Positions 43,567-51,436 of a DNA stretch of 64,000 nt are shown piece after piece (the stretch's first letter is position 1; each line of letters begins with the position of its first letter). The notes under the pieces were generated by a model. It had not been told where the DNA came from. It ran no database searches and worked only from the letters and a program-made list of their open reading frames with translations. The DNA comes from Natronococcus sp. AD-5 (GTDB taxonomy: Archaea; Halobacteriota; Halobacteria; Halobacteriales; Natrialbaceae), in NCBI RefSeq assembly GCF_030734285.1, contig NZ_CP132294.1, positions 2,976,001 to 3,040,000 on the forward strand. Reading direction: 5' to 3'. The position numbers and the translations under genes were made by a program.

Positions 43567-44019
43567 TCAGGCGTTCGCGGCCGCGTCGTCGTCCGTCGTC
43601 TCGAGCTGTCTGACCGTCAGGATGGGAACTGGCGAACGGCGGACGACGCGCTCGGCGACGCTGCCCAGCAGCAGGCGATTCTCCCCGTGGCGGCCGCGGG
43701 TGCCGGTCGCGATGACGTCGGCGTCGACCTCGCGCGCGTACTCGCAGATTTCGGCGGTGGGGCGCCCCTCGCGGACGGTGGTCGTCACCTCGGCGCCCGT
43801 CCGGTCCTCGACGGAGGCGAGGGCGGCGTCGGCGGTCGTCTCGAGGGCGGTGCGCAGTTCCTCGCGGAGCTGTTCCGGCGAAGCGTCGACCTCGCTCGCG
43901 TCGATCACCGAGAGGGCGTGGACGTCGGCGTCGAACCGATCCGCGAGATCGAGCGCGACGTCGACGGCGCGGTTCACGCTGTCGGAGCCGTCAGTCGCGA
44001 CGACGACCGTGTCGAACAT
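43567..44019 (-). CDS. Universal stress protein (ATP-binding type)
   Basis: 150 residues of PF00582. Begins MFDTVVVATDGSDSVNRAVD. The nucleotide loop is intact: VIATGTRGRHGENRLLLGSV-AERVV fits G-x2-G-x9-G(S/T). Ends with a polar tail. Divergent from a second USP 188 nt away. Confidence 0.9.
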   Translation of the reverse strand: MFDTVVVATDGSDSVNRAVDVALDLADRFDADVHALSVIDASEVDASPEQLREELRTALETTADAALASVEDRTGAEVTTTVREGRPTAEICEYAREVDADVIATGTRGRHGENRLLLGSVAERVVRRSPVPILTVRQLETTDDDAAANA

Positions 44020-44125
44020 ATCCCAACCTACGAGCGAGGCGGCTTAAACGCTCACCATCGCTACCGGCGAATCCACCTCCTTTCGCTCGCTTCGTTCACT
44101 CCGGTCGGCGGACGCGCCGAACATC

Positions 44126-44145
44126 GCGAACCCTTTCGGGTTCGC
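44126..44145. repeat. Perfect hairpin between divergent USP genes
   Basis: GCGAACCC-TTTC-GGGTTCGC: 8-bp stem and 4-nt loop in the divergent intergenic region. It may be a regulatory site or structured leader. The preceding TTTCGCTCGCTTCGTTCACTCC (44080-44101) resembles part of the dispersed repeat. Confidence 0.5.
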
Positions 44146-44207
44146 TCAATCCCGACTGACGGCGGCGGTGGGGAGTCTTTTTGGCGTCGGACCACACACT
44201 GCCGCGT

Positions 44208-44666
44208 ATGGACGACAGCGAGCCGTTTGCCGTCGACACGGTTCTCGCCCCGGTCGACGGAAGCGAGGAATCCGCCACCGCCGTCGAGTACGCCGTCGCC
44301 GTCGCCGACAGGTACGACGCGTCCCTCCACGCGCTGTTCGTGCTCGGGCGCGGCGTCGTCCGCGGGTTGGACGCCGGTACGGTCGAGGAGGGAGACGTCG
44401 CCGACGGCACGCAAGGATTTCTCGACGACGTCGGCCGCATCGCCGCCGACGCCGGCGTCTCGCTGTCGACGTCGGTCGATCACGGCTTCTCGACGGCGCG
44501 AAAGACGCGCCACCCCGGAAACGTCGTCCTCGACACCGCGGACGCCGTCGACGCCGACTTCATCGTCCTGCCGCGAGAGCCGGTGACCGGGACGTCCGCG
44601 GAGGTCCTCGAGAAGGCGGCCGAGTACGTGCTCTCGTACGCGAGCCAGCCCGTCCTCTCGGTGTAA
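44208..44666 (+). CDS. Universal stress protein-like, ATP loop lost
   Basis: 152 residues. The start VDTVLAPVDGSEESATAVEY and overall alpha/beta layout are USP. The C-terminal nucleotide loop is replaced by FIVLPREPVTGTSAEVLEKA, which lacks the G-x2-G-x9-G(S/T) motif, so it probably does not bind ATP in the standard way. ATG 44208 was chosen over 44181 by family alignment. Convergent with the GNAT gene, 3 nt apart. Confidence 0.85.
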   Translation: MDDSEPFAVDTVLAPVDGSEESATAVEYAVAVADRYDASLHALFVLGRGVVRGLDAGTVEEGDVADGTQGFLDDVGRIAADAGVSLSTSVDHGFSTARKTRHPGNVVLDTADAVDADFIVLPREPVTGTSAEVLEKAAEYVLSYASQPVLSV

Positions 44667-44669
44667 GGG

Positions 44670-45230
44670 CTACCCGAGCCGGATCGCCATCTCCTGCTCG
44701 AAGCTCTCGGTGCCGGTCTGTTCGAAGCCGACGCGCTCGTAGAGCGCGATCGCCGGCGCGTTCCAGCGTTCGACCGTCAGCCACACGTGCTCGATGTCGC
44801 GGTCGCTCGCGTGGCCGAGCAGGTGGTTCAGGAGCATCGTGCCGATGCCCGCGCGCTGGTACGCCTGCAGGACGAAGATCGCGAGCTCCCACTCGATCTC
44901 GTCCCCGTCCTCGACCGCCGACGGGTCGTCGACGTCGGGAACGAGCACCGCGTGACCGACCACGTTCTCGCCGTGGCGGGCGACGACGTTGACGCTGTTC
45001 TCGGAGATCGTCTCGAGCCAGTTGCGGATCCGTCCCTCGCCGGTCGGCGGAATCCCCTGGGCCCGGTCGGTCGGGTCGAACTCCACGTACATCTCGACGG
45101 TGTCCTCGAGGGCCTCCTCGAACCCGTCGACGGCTCGAATCTCGATCGCCCGGCGCTCCTGGTCCTCGGCGGTCGTCGGCGGCGAGGGAAACGGTCCGGA
45201 TCGCTCGTCGGGATACACTCGTCCCGTCAT
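44670..45230 (-). CDS. GNAT-family N-acetyltransferase
   Basis: 186 residues. Acetyl-CoA motif A is ELAIFVLQAYQRAGIGTMLL, followed by HVWLTVERWNAPAIALYERV-GFEQTGT (motif B). An N-terminal Pro/Asp-rich region of about 30 residues precedes the fold. Acceptor unknown. It starts 2 nt after the stop of the USP gene at 45233, so they form an operon with the USP first. Confidence 0.88.
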   Translation of the reverse strand: MTGRVYPDERSGPFPSPPTTAEDQERRAIEIRAVDGFEEALEDTVEMYVEFDPTDRAQGIPPTGEGRIRNWLETISENSVNVVARHGENVVGHAVLVPDVDDPSAVEDGDEIEWELAIFVLQAYQRAGIGTMLLNHLLGHASDRDIEHVWLTVERWNAPAIALYERVGFEQTGTESFEQEMAIRLG

Positions 45231-45232
45231 CG

Positions 45233-45601
45233 TTATCGCACTAGTTTGACCGTCGTCGGCGCGTTCAGCAGGACGAACTCGGTAACCGAGCCGAGCTGGA
45301 TCTTCCCCATCGGGCTCTTGGTGCCGCCGCCGATCACCAGCTGGTCGAACTCGCCCCGTTCGGTGTAGTCGACCAGCGCGCTCCCCGGATCTCCCTCGAG
45401 CCGTTCGATCGGCGCCTCGAGGCCGGCTTCCGCGAGCAGTTTCTCGGCCTGACGGTACATCTCGTCCTGCGTCCGATCCGTTTCGGATTTCTCGACGACC
45501 GCGACCGTGAGGTCGTCGCCGACCTCACCGGTTCGCTCGATCGTCCGCCGCAGCGCCGTGATCGACTCGTCGCTTCCCGCGAGACCCAGCAGCACGTTCA
45601 T
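45233..45601 (-). CDS. Universal stress protein, short form
   Basis: 122 residues. Starts MNVLLGLAGSDESITALRRT, and the nucleotide loop VIGGGTKSPMGKIQLGSVTE keeps the Gly pattern. Shorter than most USPs. First gene of a pair with the acetyltransferase. Divergent from the AAA ATPase gene. Confidence 0.85.
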   Translation of the reverse strand: MNVLLGLAGSDESITALRRTIERTGEVGDDLTVAVVEKSETDRTQDEMYRQAEKLLAEAGLEAPIERLEGDPGSALVDYTERGEFDQLVIGGGTKSPMGKIQLGSVTEFVLLNAPTTVKLVR

Positions 45602-45751
45602 GCGTGCGTATGTGCGCCGATGGACGAAAACCGTTGTGCCGACGCGACCGGCGCCGGACCCGACGGGAACGGGAACAGAACGCTCCCGCCGCCGTCGCAG
45701 ACGACGCGGAGGACGACGACGTTAAGAGTGCGTGGAGAATACGTTGACCGA

Positions 45752-47197
45752 ATGAGTGATGCAGCGCTCGATGTCGTCGAGTTCGTGCTCACGACGAGCG
45801 TGTATTCTGACGACAGGACGCTGGACGAGAACGATCTCCCGCCGTCGTATCGTCAGGTCTTCTGGACCGGCGGGAGCGAAGGCAGCGACGACAGCGACGG
45901 GCGAACGCGCGCCGGAATCAGCCGCCCGCTCTCGGCGACGAACAGCACCGCGCGCGAGGCGACGGGCGTCGACCGCCCCTGGGAGGCCGTCTCGGGACTG
46001 ATGTTCACCGACCGCGACGAGTTCTCGGGGACGATCACGCTCACCCAGGAGGAGATGGCGGAGCAGTGGTTCGTCGATCGAGTCGACGCCGAGCGCCTGC
46101 TCGAGAACCCGACGCTCGCGAAACACTTCGCGGAGCACGAGGAGTACGACGTCGACGTGACCCACGGGGAGGCCCGCGATCGAAACCGCCCGATCCAGGC
46201 GGATCGGGTCTGGATCGACGGCCTGCTCGAGGAGTACTTCGACGACGAGGAAGACGAGGAGATGCTCGATCTCGTCGACGTGCGCGCGCCCGAGGAGGTC
46301 GACGTCACGCTCGACGACCTCGTCCTCACGGAAGACCAGGAGGCCGAGATCGACAAGATCGCGAAGGCGATCGAGCACCGCGACTACCTCGCGGAGATCG
46401 GCCTGCGCGAGATCGGCAAGCTCCTGTTCGTCGGTCCGCCGGGCACCGGGAAGACCTCCACCGCGCAGGCGCTGGCCCAGGACATGGACCTGCCGTTCGT
46501 CGAGGTCAAACTCTCGATGATCACGAGCCAGTACTTGGGCGAGACGGCGAAGAACGTCGACAAGACCTTCGAGGTCGCAAAGCGGCTCTCGCCGTGTATC
46601 CTCTTCATCGACGAGTTCGACTTCGTCGCCAAGACCCGCCGCAGCGACGAGCACGCCGCGCTCAAGCGGGCCGTCAACACCCTGCTGAAGAGCATCGACA
46701 ACATCTCGCTCATCCAGGACGACGTCCTGCTCATCGGCGCGACGAACCACCCCGACCAGCTCGACGCCGCCGCCTGGCGTCGCTTCGACGAGATCGTCAA
46801 CTTCCCCAAGCCCGACTACAACATGCGGGCGGACATCCTCAGGGTGATCACCCGGCAGATGCGGATTGACGAGTTCGATCCCGAACTCATCGCCGAGGCC
46901 ACCGAGGGGCTGACCGGCAGCGACCTCCGGATGGTCCTCCGCGAGGCCGTCCTCGAGGCGCTGACCGAGGACCGGACCATGCTGACGCAGGACGACCTGT
47001 TAAACGCCGTCGAGGAGTTCGAGGAGCGGGACAACCTGAAGAACATGGACATGATCGAGGGCGATCACGACGCGCTCGTCGCGGGCGGCGACGTCGGAAA
47101 GGCGAGCGACGGAAGCGGTCGCTCGCGCGACCACGACCACGATCACGACCACGACCACGACCACGATCACGACCACGACCACGACCACGATCACTGA
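45752..47197 (+). CDS. AAA-family ATPase with C-terminal (Asp-His)11 tail
   Basis: 481 residues. An acidic N-terminal region of about 190 residues precedes one AAA module: Walker A VGPPGTGKTSTAQ near 227-239, Walker B CILFIDEFDF near 282-291, sensor/arginine region GATNHPDQLDAAAWRRFDEI, and the lid TGSDLRMVLREAVLEAL. This is a Cdc48/proteasomal-type single-module ATPase. After NMDMIEGDHDALVAGG the protein ends in eleven Asp-His dipeptides. Start ATG 45752; GTTAAGAGT about 23-31 nt upstream may be the TATA box. The partner is unknown. Confidence 0.88.
   Translation: MSDAALDVVEFVLTTSVYSDDRTLDENDLPPSYRQVFWTGGSEGSDDSDGRTRAGISRPLSATNSTAREATGVDRPWEAVSGLMFTDRDEFSGTITLTQEEMAEQWFVDRVDAERLLENPTLAKHFAEHEEYDVDVTHGEARDRNRPIQADRVWIDGLLEEYFDDEEDEEMLDLVDVRAPEEVDVTLDDLVLTEDQEAEIDKIAKAIEHRDYLAEIGLREIGKLLFVGPPGTGKTSTAQALAQDMDLPFVEVKLSMITSQYLGETAKNVDKTFEVAKRLSPCILFIDEFDFVAKTRRSDEHAALKRAVNTLLKSIDNISLIQDDVLLIGATNHPDQLDAAAWRRFDEIVNFPKPDYNMRADILRVITRQMRIDEFDPELIAEATEGLTGSDLRMVLREAVLEALTEDRTMLTQDDLLNAVEEFEERDNLKNMDMIEGDHDALVAGGDVGKASDGSGRSRDHDHDHDHDHDHDHDHDHDHDH
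47129..47194 (+). repeat. In-frame GAYCAC hexanucleotide tandem repeat
   Basis: Eleven copies of GACCAC/GATCAC. GAT occurs at copies 3, 7 and 11, so there is a 24-nt higher-order period. It encodes the (DH)11 tail and ends directly at the TGA. Confidence 0.95.
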
Positions 47198-47245
47198 GCG
47201 GGCCGCGGGCACAACGACCAACTACCCGGCCGGTGTCGAAGACGT

Positions 47246-48022
47246 ATGTACGATTTCCACGCCCACACGAACTACTCCGACGGGACGTTTCTCCCCGGGA
47301 TGGTTCGGGCCGCCGAGTCGGCCGGCCTCGGGGGGATCGGCTTCGCCGACCACTGCACGGCCAGCGCGCGCGACTCGGCGACCGCCGTTCGCGACCGGTA
47401 CGGGTTCACCCTCGACATCACGTACGGGCGACGGCGGCGAGCCATCGAACGAATTCGCGAGGAGGCGACGATCGAAGTATTCGACGCCGTCGAGATGGAC
47501 TACGACCCGCGGGACGAACCCGAGATCCGGGCGTTTCTCGAGGAAGCCGGATTCGACTACACCATCGGCAGCGTCCACGACGTCGACGACGAGAACGTGC
47601 AGGTGTCGTCGAACTTCCGGGACCTGGGCGAGGCGGACCGCAAGGACGTCGTCGACGGCTACGTCGAGAACCTGGTCGCGCTCGTCGAGTCGGAGCTGTT
47701 CGACGTCGCGGCCCACCTCGATCTCGTCGAACGGACGCCGCCGCTGCGCGGCCTGGCGACGGTGGACCACTACGAGCGGGTCGCGCTGGCGTTCGCCGAC
47801 TCGCGGACGATCCCCGAAATCAACGCCGGGCGGGCGACGACGGACGCCGAGATCGTCCACCCCGACGAGGAGTTCCTCGAGGCGCTGCGCGAGTACGACG
47901 TCCCCGTCACCCTCGGGACGGACTCCCACCGCTCCGACGAGATCGGCGAGCGGGCGACGGTTCTCGAGGAGTTCATCGCGACCCACGATCTCGAGCCGGT
48001 CTCGCCACCGAGCGTCCACTGA
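47246..48022 (+). CDS. PHP-domain phosphoesterase
   Basis: 258 residues. MYDFHAHTNYSDGTFLPGMV carries the HxH metal motif; IGFADHCTAS, DAVEMDYDPRDE, TIGSVHDVDDE, DVAAHLDLVE and TLGTDSHRSDEIG supply the remaining metal ligands. It fits the histidinol-phosphatase/PHP family (PF02811). A phosphomonoesterase; exact substrate uncertain. It starts 48 nt after the AAA gene. Confidence 0.88.
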   Translation: MYDFHAHTNYSDGTFLPGMVRAAESAGLGGIGFADHCTASARDSATAVRDRYGFTLDITYGRRRRAIERIREEATIEVFDAVEMDYDPRDEPEIRAFLEEAGFDYTIGSVHDVDDENVQVSSNFRDLGEADRKDVVDGYVENLVALVESELFDVAAHLDLVERTPPLRGLATVDHYERVALAFADSRTIPEINAGRATTDAEIVHPDEEFLEALREYDVPVTLGTDSHRSDEIGERATVLEEFIATHDLEPVSPPSVH

Positions 48023-48084
48023 TCGCGCGAGTGCGCGGCGGTCGCGACGCCATCCTTTTCCGCGCCCCGTCCGACGGTCCCGGT

Positions 48085-48510
48085 ATGACCGCCGATCGGA
48101 ACGTCTTCGGGGGCGAACTCGAGCCCTGTAGCACCGACCCGACGACCGGCTTCTTGCGGGACGGCTGCTGTCGCCGCGTCGAGTCGGATCGCGGCCGTCA
48201 CGAGCTCTGTGCCGTCGTCACCGAGGGGTTCCTGCAGTTCAGCGCGGCGCAGGGAAACGACCTCACGACGCCTCGACCCGACCTCGAGTTCCCGGGGCTC
48301 GAGCCGGGCGACCGCTGGTGTCTCTGTCTCGCGCGCTGGCTCGAGGCCGTCGAGGCCGACCGCGCGCCGCCGGTGGTGCTCGAAGCGACCCACGAGGCCG
48401 TCCTCCGGGACGTGGACCCGGATCTCCTCCGCGAACACGAGTACGATCGACGGGAGCAGGGCGATCGAATGGGGACGGATTCGGACTCCGTCTCCGACTC
48501 GCCGAAGTGA
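48085..48510 (+). CDS. DUF2237-family protein
   Basis: 141 residues of PF09996: NVFGGELEPCSTDPTTGFLR, DGCCRRVESDRGRHELCAVV, FLQFSAAQGNDLTTPRPDLE, FPGLEPGDRWCLCLARWLEA. Cysteines in EPC, GCC, LCAV and WCLC are characteristic of the family. Function unknown. The last 20 residues are a Ser/Asp tail. Start ATG 48085. Confidence 0.88.
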   Translation: MTADRNVFGGELEPCSTDPTTGFLRDGCCRRVESDRGRHELCAVVTEGFLQFSAAQGNDLTTPRPDLEFPGLEPGDRWCLCLARWLEAVEADRAPPVVLEATHEAVLRDVDPDLLREHEYDRREQGDRMGTDSDSVSDSPK

Positions 48511-48673
48511 TCGTCGTCGCGTCCCGCTGAAATCGAGTTCCCGTCACCGACGTGTAAGAGACGAAAGGCGCGCGTTCGTCAAAGCCATTCGTTCACGAGG
48601 ATTTTCGGTGACTTCGGGGAGTCCGGGAGACCCACCGTACACTCAACGCGGAAGTCCTACCGCTAAAACGACG

Positions 48674-49012
48674 TCAGAGCCACTCGTCGGCCCAGGTTTC
48701 GAGTTCGTTGAACACGGGGCACAACGCTACTCCGCTTTCGGTGAGCGAGTAAAAGGTGGCGATCGGTTTCTCCTCGACGCGGCGGTCCACGAGCCCCGCA
48801 TCTTCGAGGTCGTCCAGCACGCGCGAGAGCGTCCGGGAGCTGGCACCCGTTGACCGCTTGAGTTCGTTGAAGCGCTTCTCCTCTTCGGCGAGATCGTGGA
48901 GGACGATCAGCCGCCACTCGGAGCCGATCTCGCTCACCGCCTCGACGACCGAACACGCGTCCGGATTCTTGTCCTCGTGCGTTTTCTCAGTTCGTGATCC
49001 TGTGGATGACAT
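48674..49012 (-). CDS. HxlR-family winged-helix regulator
   Basis: 112 residues. The N-terminal Cys-containing CSVVEAVSEIGSEWRLIVLH is the HxlR signature, followed by EEEKRFNELKRSTGASSRTL, SRVLDDLEDAGLVDRRV (wing). Such regulators in haloarchaea often sense quinones or oxidants and control a DoxX/dioxygenase pair, which is what lies divergently here. Confidence 0.9.
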   Translation of the reverse strand: MSSTGSRTEKTHEDKNPDACSVVEAVSEIGSEWRLIVLHDLAEEEKRFNELKRSTGASSRTLSRVLDDLEDAGLVDRRVEEKPIATFYSLTESGVALCPVFNELETWADEWL

Positions 49013-49045
49013 CGGTGTTATCTACTTTCCCCTATGTCGCCGAAC

Positions 49046-49074
49046 GTACAAGTAGGTTCTGGTACGAAGTAGGT
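49046..49074. promoter_or_regulatory. Imperfect direct repeat, candidate HxlR operator
   Basis: GTACAAGTAGGT (49046-49057) and GTACGAAGTAGGT (49062-49074) lie between the divergent HxlR and DoxX genes, about 35-60 nt from the HxlR start. Spacing of 16 nt between repeat starts. Confidence 0.45.
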
Positions 49075-49163
49075 AACGTAATGAAACCAAATTTCCAATC
49101 GGAATCGAAGAGGAGAGTTGCCGCCGCTAGCCGAACTGCGTCCGTCCGGGAGGCGAGCGCATA

Positions 49164-49577
49164 ATGGCGGTCACTGGGATCGAGAGCGTCCTCCTCCTGG
49201 TTGCGCGACTCCTCTTCGGCGGAGTGATCGCGTTTATGGGGCTGAACCACTTCCTCCAGTCTGCGGAGATGACCGGTTACGCCCAGTACAAGGGCCTCCC
49301 GACACCGAGACTATCGGTGCTGGCGTCCGGGGTAGTGCTGGTGCTGGGTGGACTCGGAATCGTCGCGGGCGTGTTCCCGCTGATAAGCGCAGTTGTGGTT
49401 GCCGGCTTTATCCTCGTCTCCGCGCTCACGATGCACGACTTCTGGGCCGTTGACGACGACCGACGGCAGGATGAACTCACCCACTTCCTGAAGAACGTCG
49501 TTATGGCGGGCGGCGCCCTCGCAATCGCAGCCCTGGGAGCCCAGAGCTGGGCGATCGGTCTCGGTATCGGCCTCTAA
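49164..49577 (+). CDS. DoxX-family membrane protein
   Basis: 137 residues, four helices (PF07681): LLLVARLLFGGVIAFMGLNH, YKGLPTPRLSVLASGVVLVL, GVFPLISAVVVAGFILVSAL and a final hydrophobic segment. HDFWAVDDDRRQDELTHFLKN is typical of the family. DoxX proteins accompany quinone/oxidative-stress dioxygenases. First gene of a unit with the broken VOC gene 26 nt downstream, opposite the HxlR regulator. Confidence 0.87.
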   Translation: MAVTGIESVLLLVARLLFGGVIAFMGLNHFLQSAEMTGYAQYKGLPTPRLSVLASGVVLVLGGLGIVAGVFPLISAVVVAGFILVSALTMHDFWAVDDDRRQDELTHFLKNVVMAGGALAIAALGAQSWAIGLGIGL

Positions 49578-49602
49578 GCACCACGGCTTACTACCGATCA
49601 AC

Positions 49603-50078
49603 ATGATCAACACAACTGGCTCACATCACGTGACGTCCATCGCGAGCGATCCCCAGTGGAACGTGGACTTCTATACGGAAGTCCTCGGGCTGCGCCTGGT
49701 CAAGCGGACGGTCAACTTCGACGAGACGTCCACGTACCACCTCTACTACGGTGACGAGGTGGGAACCCCGGAACCGTGCCGACGTTCTTTCCGTTCGAGA
49801 ACGGTCGTCCGGGCCGCGTCGGTCGCGGCCAGACGAGTGCGACCGCGTTCGTCGTTCCCGAGGGATCGGTCGAGTACTGGATCGATCCTCTGGAGTCCCA
49901 TGACGTCGAGGTCGATTCACCTCGAGCCAGATTCGACGAGACCGTCGTCCCGTTCCGGGATCGCGACGGCCAGCCGCCGGAACTCGTGACGGGTACAACC
50001 GATATCGAACCGTGGGCAGACGGACCGGTTCCCGCGGAGGACGCGATCCGCGGGTTCCACGGCGCCTGTCGCTGGTAG
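49603..50078 (+). pseudogene. Broken ring-cleavage-type VOC dioxygenase gene (MhqO-like)
   Basis: From ATG 49603 the reading SHHVTSIASDPQWNVDFYTE, LGLRLVKRTVNFDETSTYHL, YYGDEVGTPEP is the first VOC module of a ring-cleaving dioxygenase. At GG 49770-49771 the frame must shift; adding one G gives the expected GTPGTVPTFFPFENG and the second frame continues to RGFHGA near 50070. It then breaks again (LSLVDGATAPATLDRTG in a third frame) and the second VOC domain is absent, because the next gene starts at 50153. The truncation makes it a true pseudogene whatever the status of the first frameshift. Confidence 0.75.
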
Positions 50079-50123
50079 ATGGTGCAACGGCGCCGGCGAC
50101 GCTGGATCGAACGGGGAACACCC

Positions 50124-50129
50124 TTTATA
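50124..50129 (+). promoter_or_regulatory. TATA box for the nucleotidyltransferase-like gene
   Basis: TTTATA, 24-29 nt before ATG 50153; leaderless spacing. Confidence 0.6.
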
Positions 50130-50152
50130 CGACGGCTTCGAATGATCGCCCA

Positions 50153-50476
50153 ATGAGCGATGGATCGAAAGGAACGGACGCCCCGGCGGCGTTCGCCGAG
50201 CGGGCGCAGGCGGAACACGGCGAGTCGATCCGTCACCTCGTCGCGTTCGGCAGCGCCGTTCGCGGCGACGACCGCGGCGTCCACGCCGAGGCGGAGGTCC
50301 TGCTGGTGCTCGAGGAGACCGACCGCGAGCGCGAACTCAAGGCGCTCGCCCGCGAGGTCGGGATCGAGCACGGCGTCGTCTTCTCGGTGCACGTCCTGCC
50401 GGCCGAGCGGTTCGACGCGCGCGAGGAGCACCCGTTCGTCCGGACGGCGTTCGAGGAAGGGCAGGTGTATGTGTAG
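50153..50476 (+). CDS. Nucleotidyltransferase-domain-like protein with altered catalytic acids
   Basis: 107 residues. HLVAFGSAVRGDDRG is the GSxxRG motif of MNT-type nucleotidyltransferases. The following strand, which should carry DxD, reads VHAEAEVLLVLEE, i.e. Glu-Ala-Glu. The C-terminal FSVHVLPAERFDAREEHPFV-RTAFEEG matches the family end. It might be inactive or use Glu for metal binding. No HEPN partner lies beside it, so a toxin-antitoxin role is not supported. It sits over the end of the broken VOC gene. Confidence 0.75.
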   Translation: MSDGSKGTDAPAAFAERAQAEHGESIRHLVAFGSAVRGDDRGVHAEAEVLLVLEETDRERELKALAREVGIEHGVVFSVHVLPAERFDAREEHPFVRTAFEEGQVYV

Positions 50477-50548
50477 CCGCCAGCGGTCCGACGACGTCCT
50501 CGGGCCGACGCGCGAGCGCGACGCGGCGGACGACGGGGGCGAGTGACG

Positions 50549-51379
50549 ATGGCGATGCGCGTCACCCTGCTCGGAACCGGCGACACGACCGGCACGCCGA
50601 CGGTCGGCTGCGACTGCGAGACCTGCCGGCTCGCTCGAGAGCGCGACGTCGAACGCACCCGGTTCTCGGTACACGTCGAAAACGAGCGCACCGGCGCGTC
50701 GCTGCTGATCGACTTCAGCCCGGACTTTCGCTACCAGTTCCTGCGCGACGACGTCCCCCTTCCCGACGCCGGCATCGTCACCCACATCCACTTCGACCAC
50801 CTCGACGGGCTCGGGAACGCCTTCCGCGTGTTCGACTCGCTGGACGTCTACGCGGCCGACGAGACCGATCCCGAGACCGGCAAGAGCGTCGCGGAGACGG
50901 TCGCCGACGACTACCACTACCTCAGCACGATCTCGGTCCGGCCGACGACCCCGCTCGAGACGGTCCGCATCTGTGGCCTCGACGTGACGCTCGTCCCGGT
51001 CGACCACCCGCCGCTCGTCTGTTACGGCGTCGCCCTCAAGGATCCCGAGACGGGCGCGAAGCTGTCGATCACGGGCGATACGAGCTACGCCGTTCCCGGG
51101 CGGTCCCGCGAGGTACTGGCCGATCCCGACCTCCTGCTGGCCGACGCCATCGTCCCGGCGCACCTCTGCTCGTCCCATCCGATCGGCGGCCGACACGAGG
51201 GTCCCGACGGCGTCCCGCGCACGTTCGGAACAAAACACATGACTCGCGAGGGAGCGCTCGCGCTGGCCGAGGAACTGGACGCGAACCGAACGCGGATCGT
51301 CCACGTCGCACACTTCTATCCCGCGGACGAGGCGTTCGAGGAACCGCTGGCGATCGACGGCGAGGAGTACGTCATCTGA
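50549..51379 (+). CDS. MBL-fold hydrolase (PhnP-like)
   Basis: 276 residues. VTLLGTGDTTGTPTVGCDCE carries the Cys cluster near the N-terminus seen in PhnP (GCDCETCR), then DFSPDFRYQFL, VTHIHFDHLDGLGN (HxHxDH), VDHPPLVCYG, and TGDTSYAV. PhnP-type enzymes cleave cyclic phosphodiesters. Start ATG 50549; GTG 50543 and ATG 50555 are in frame and close. It follows the nucleotidyltransferase gene by 72 nt. Confidence 0.85.
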   Translation: MAMRVTLLGTGDTTGTPTVGCDCETCRLARERDVERTRFSVHVENERTGASLLIDFSPDFRYQFLRDDVPLPDAGIVTHIHFDHLDGLGNAFRVFDSLDVYAADETDPETGKSVAETVADDYHYLSTISVRPTTPLETVRICGLDVTLVPVDHPPLVCYGVALKDPETGAKLSITGDTSYAVPGRSREVLADPDLLLADAIVPAHLCSSHPIGGRHEGPDGVPRTFGTKHMTREGALALAEELDANRTRIVHVAHFYPADEAFEEPLAIDGEEYVI

Positions 51380-51403
51380 CGCCGGTCCGTGGCGACGAAT
51401 AGG

Positions 51404-51409
51404 TTTATT
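51404..51409 (+). promoter_or_regulatory. TATA box inside the apparent 5' end of the HTH_10 gene
   Basis: TTTATT lies 28-33 nt before TTG 51437 and downstream of the upstream GTG 51389, arguing for a start at or near 51437. Confidence 0.5.
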
Positions 51410-51436
51410 CCGGTCGCCCCCAAAACCAGGAACATA

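Noticed and set aside
47129-47194. Tandem repeat as a CRISPR array
   Set aside because: Six-nt units without spacers, in frame inside an AAA ATPase gene. No CRISPR-like repeat-spacer structure was seen anywhere in the window.
50153-50476. HEPN/MNT toxin-antitoxin pair
   Set aside because: No HEPN-type gene is adjacent and the catalytic acids are altered, so a toxin-antitoxin call is not supported.
51389-51436. GTG 51389 as start of the HTH_10 regulator
   Set aside because: The likely TATA box lies downstream of this codon, so it would not be on the transcript.
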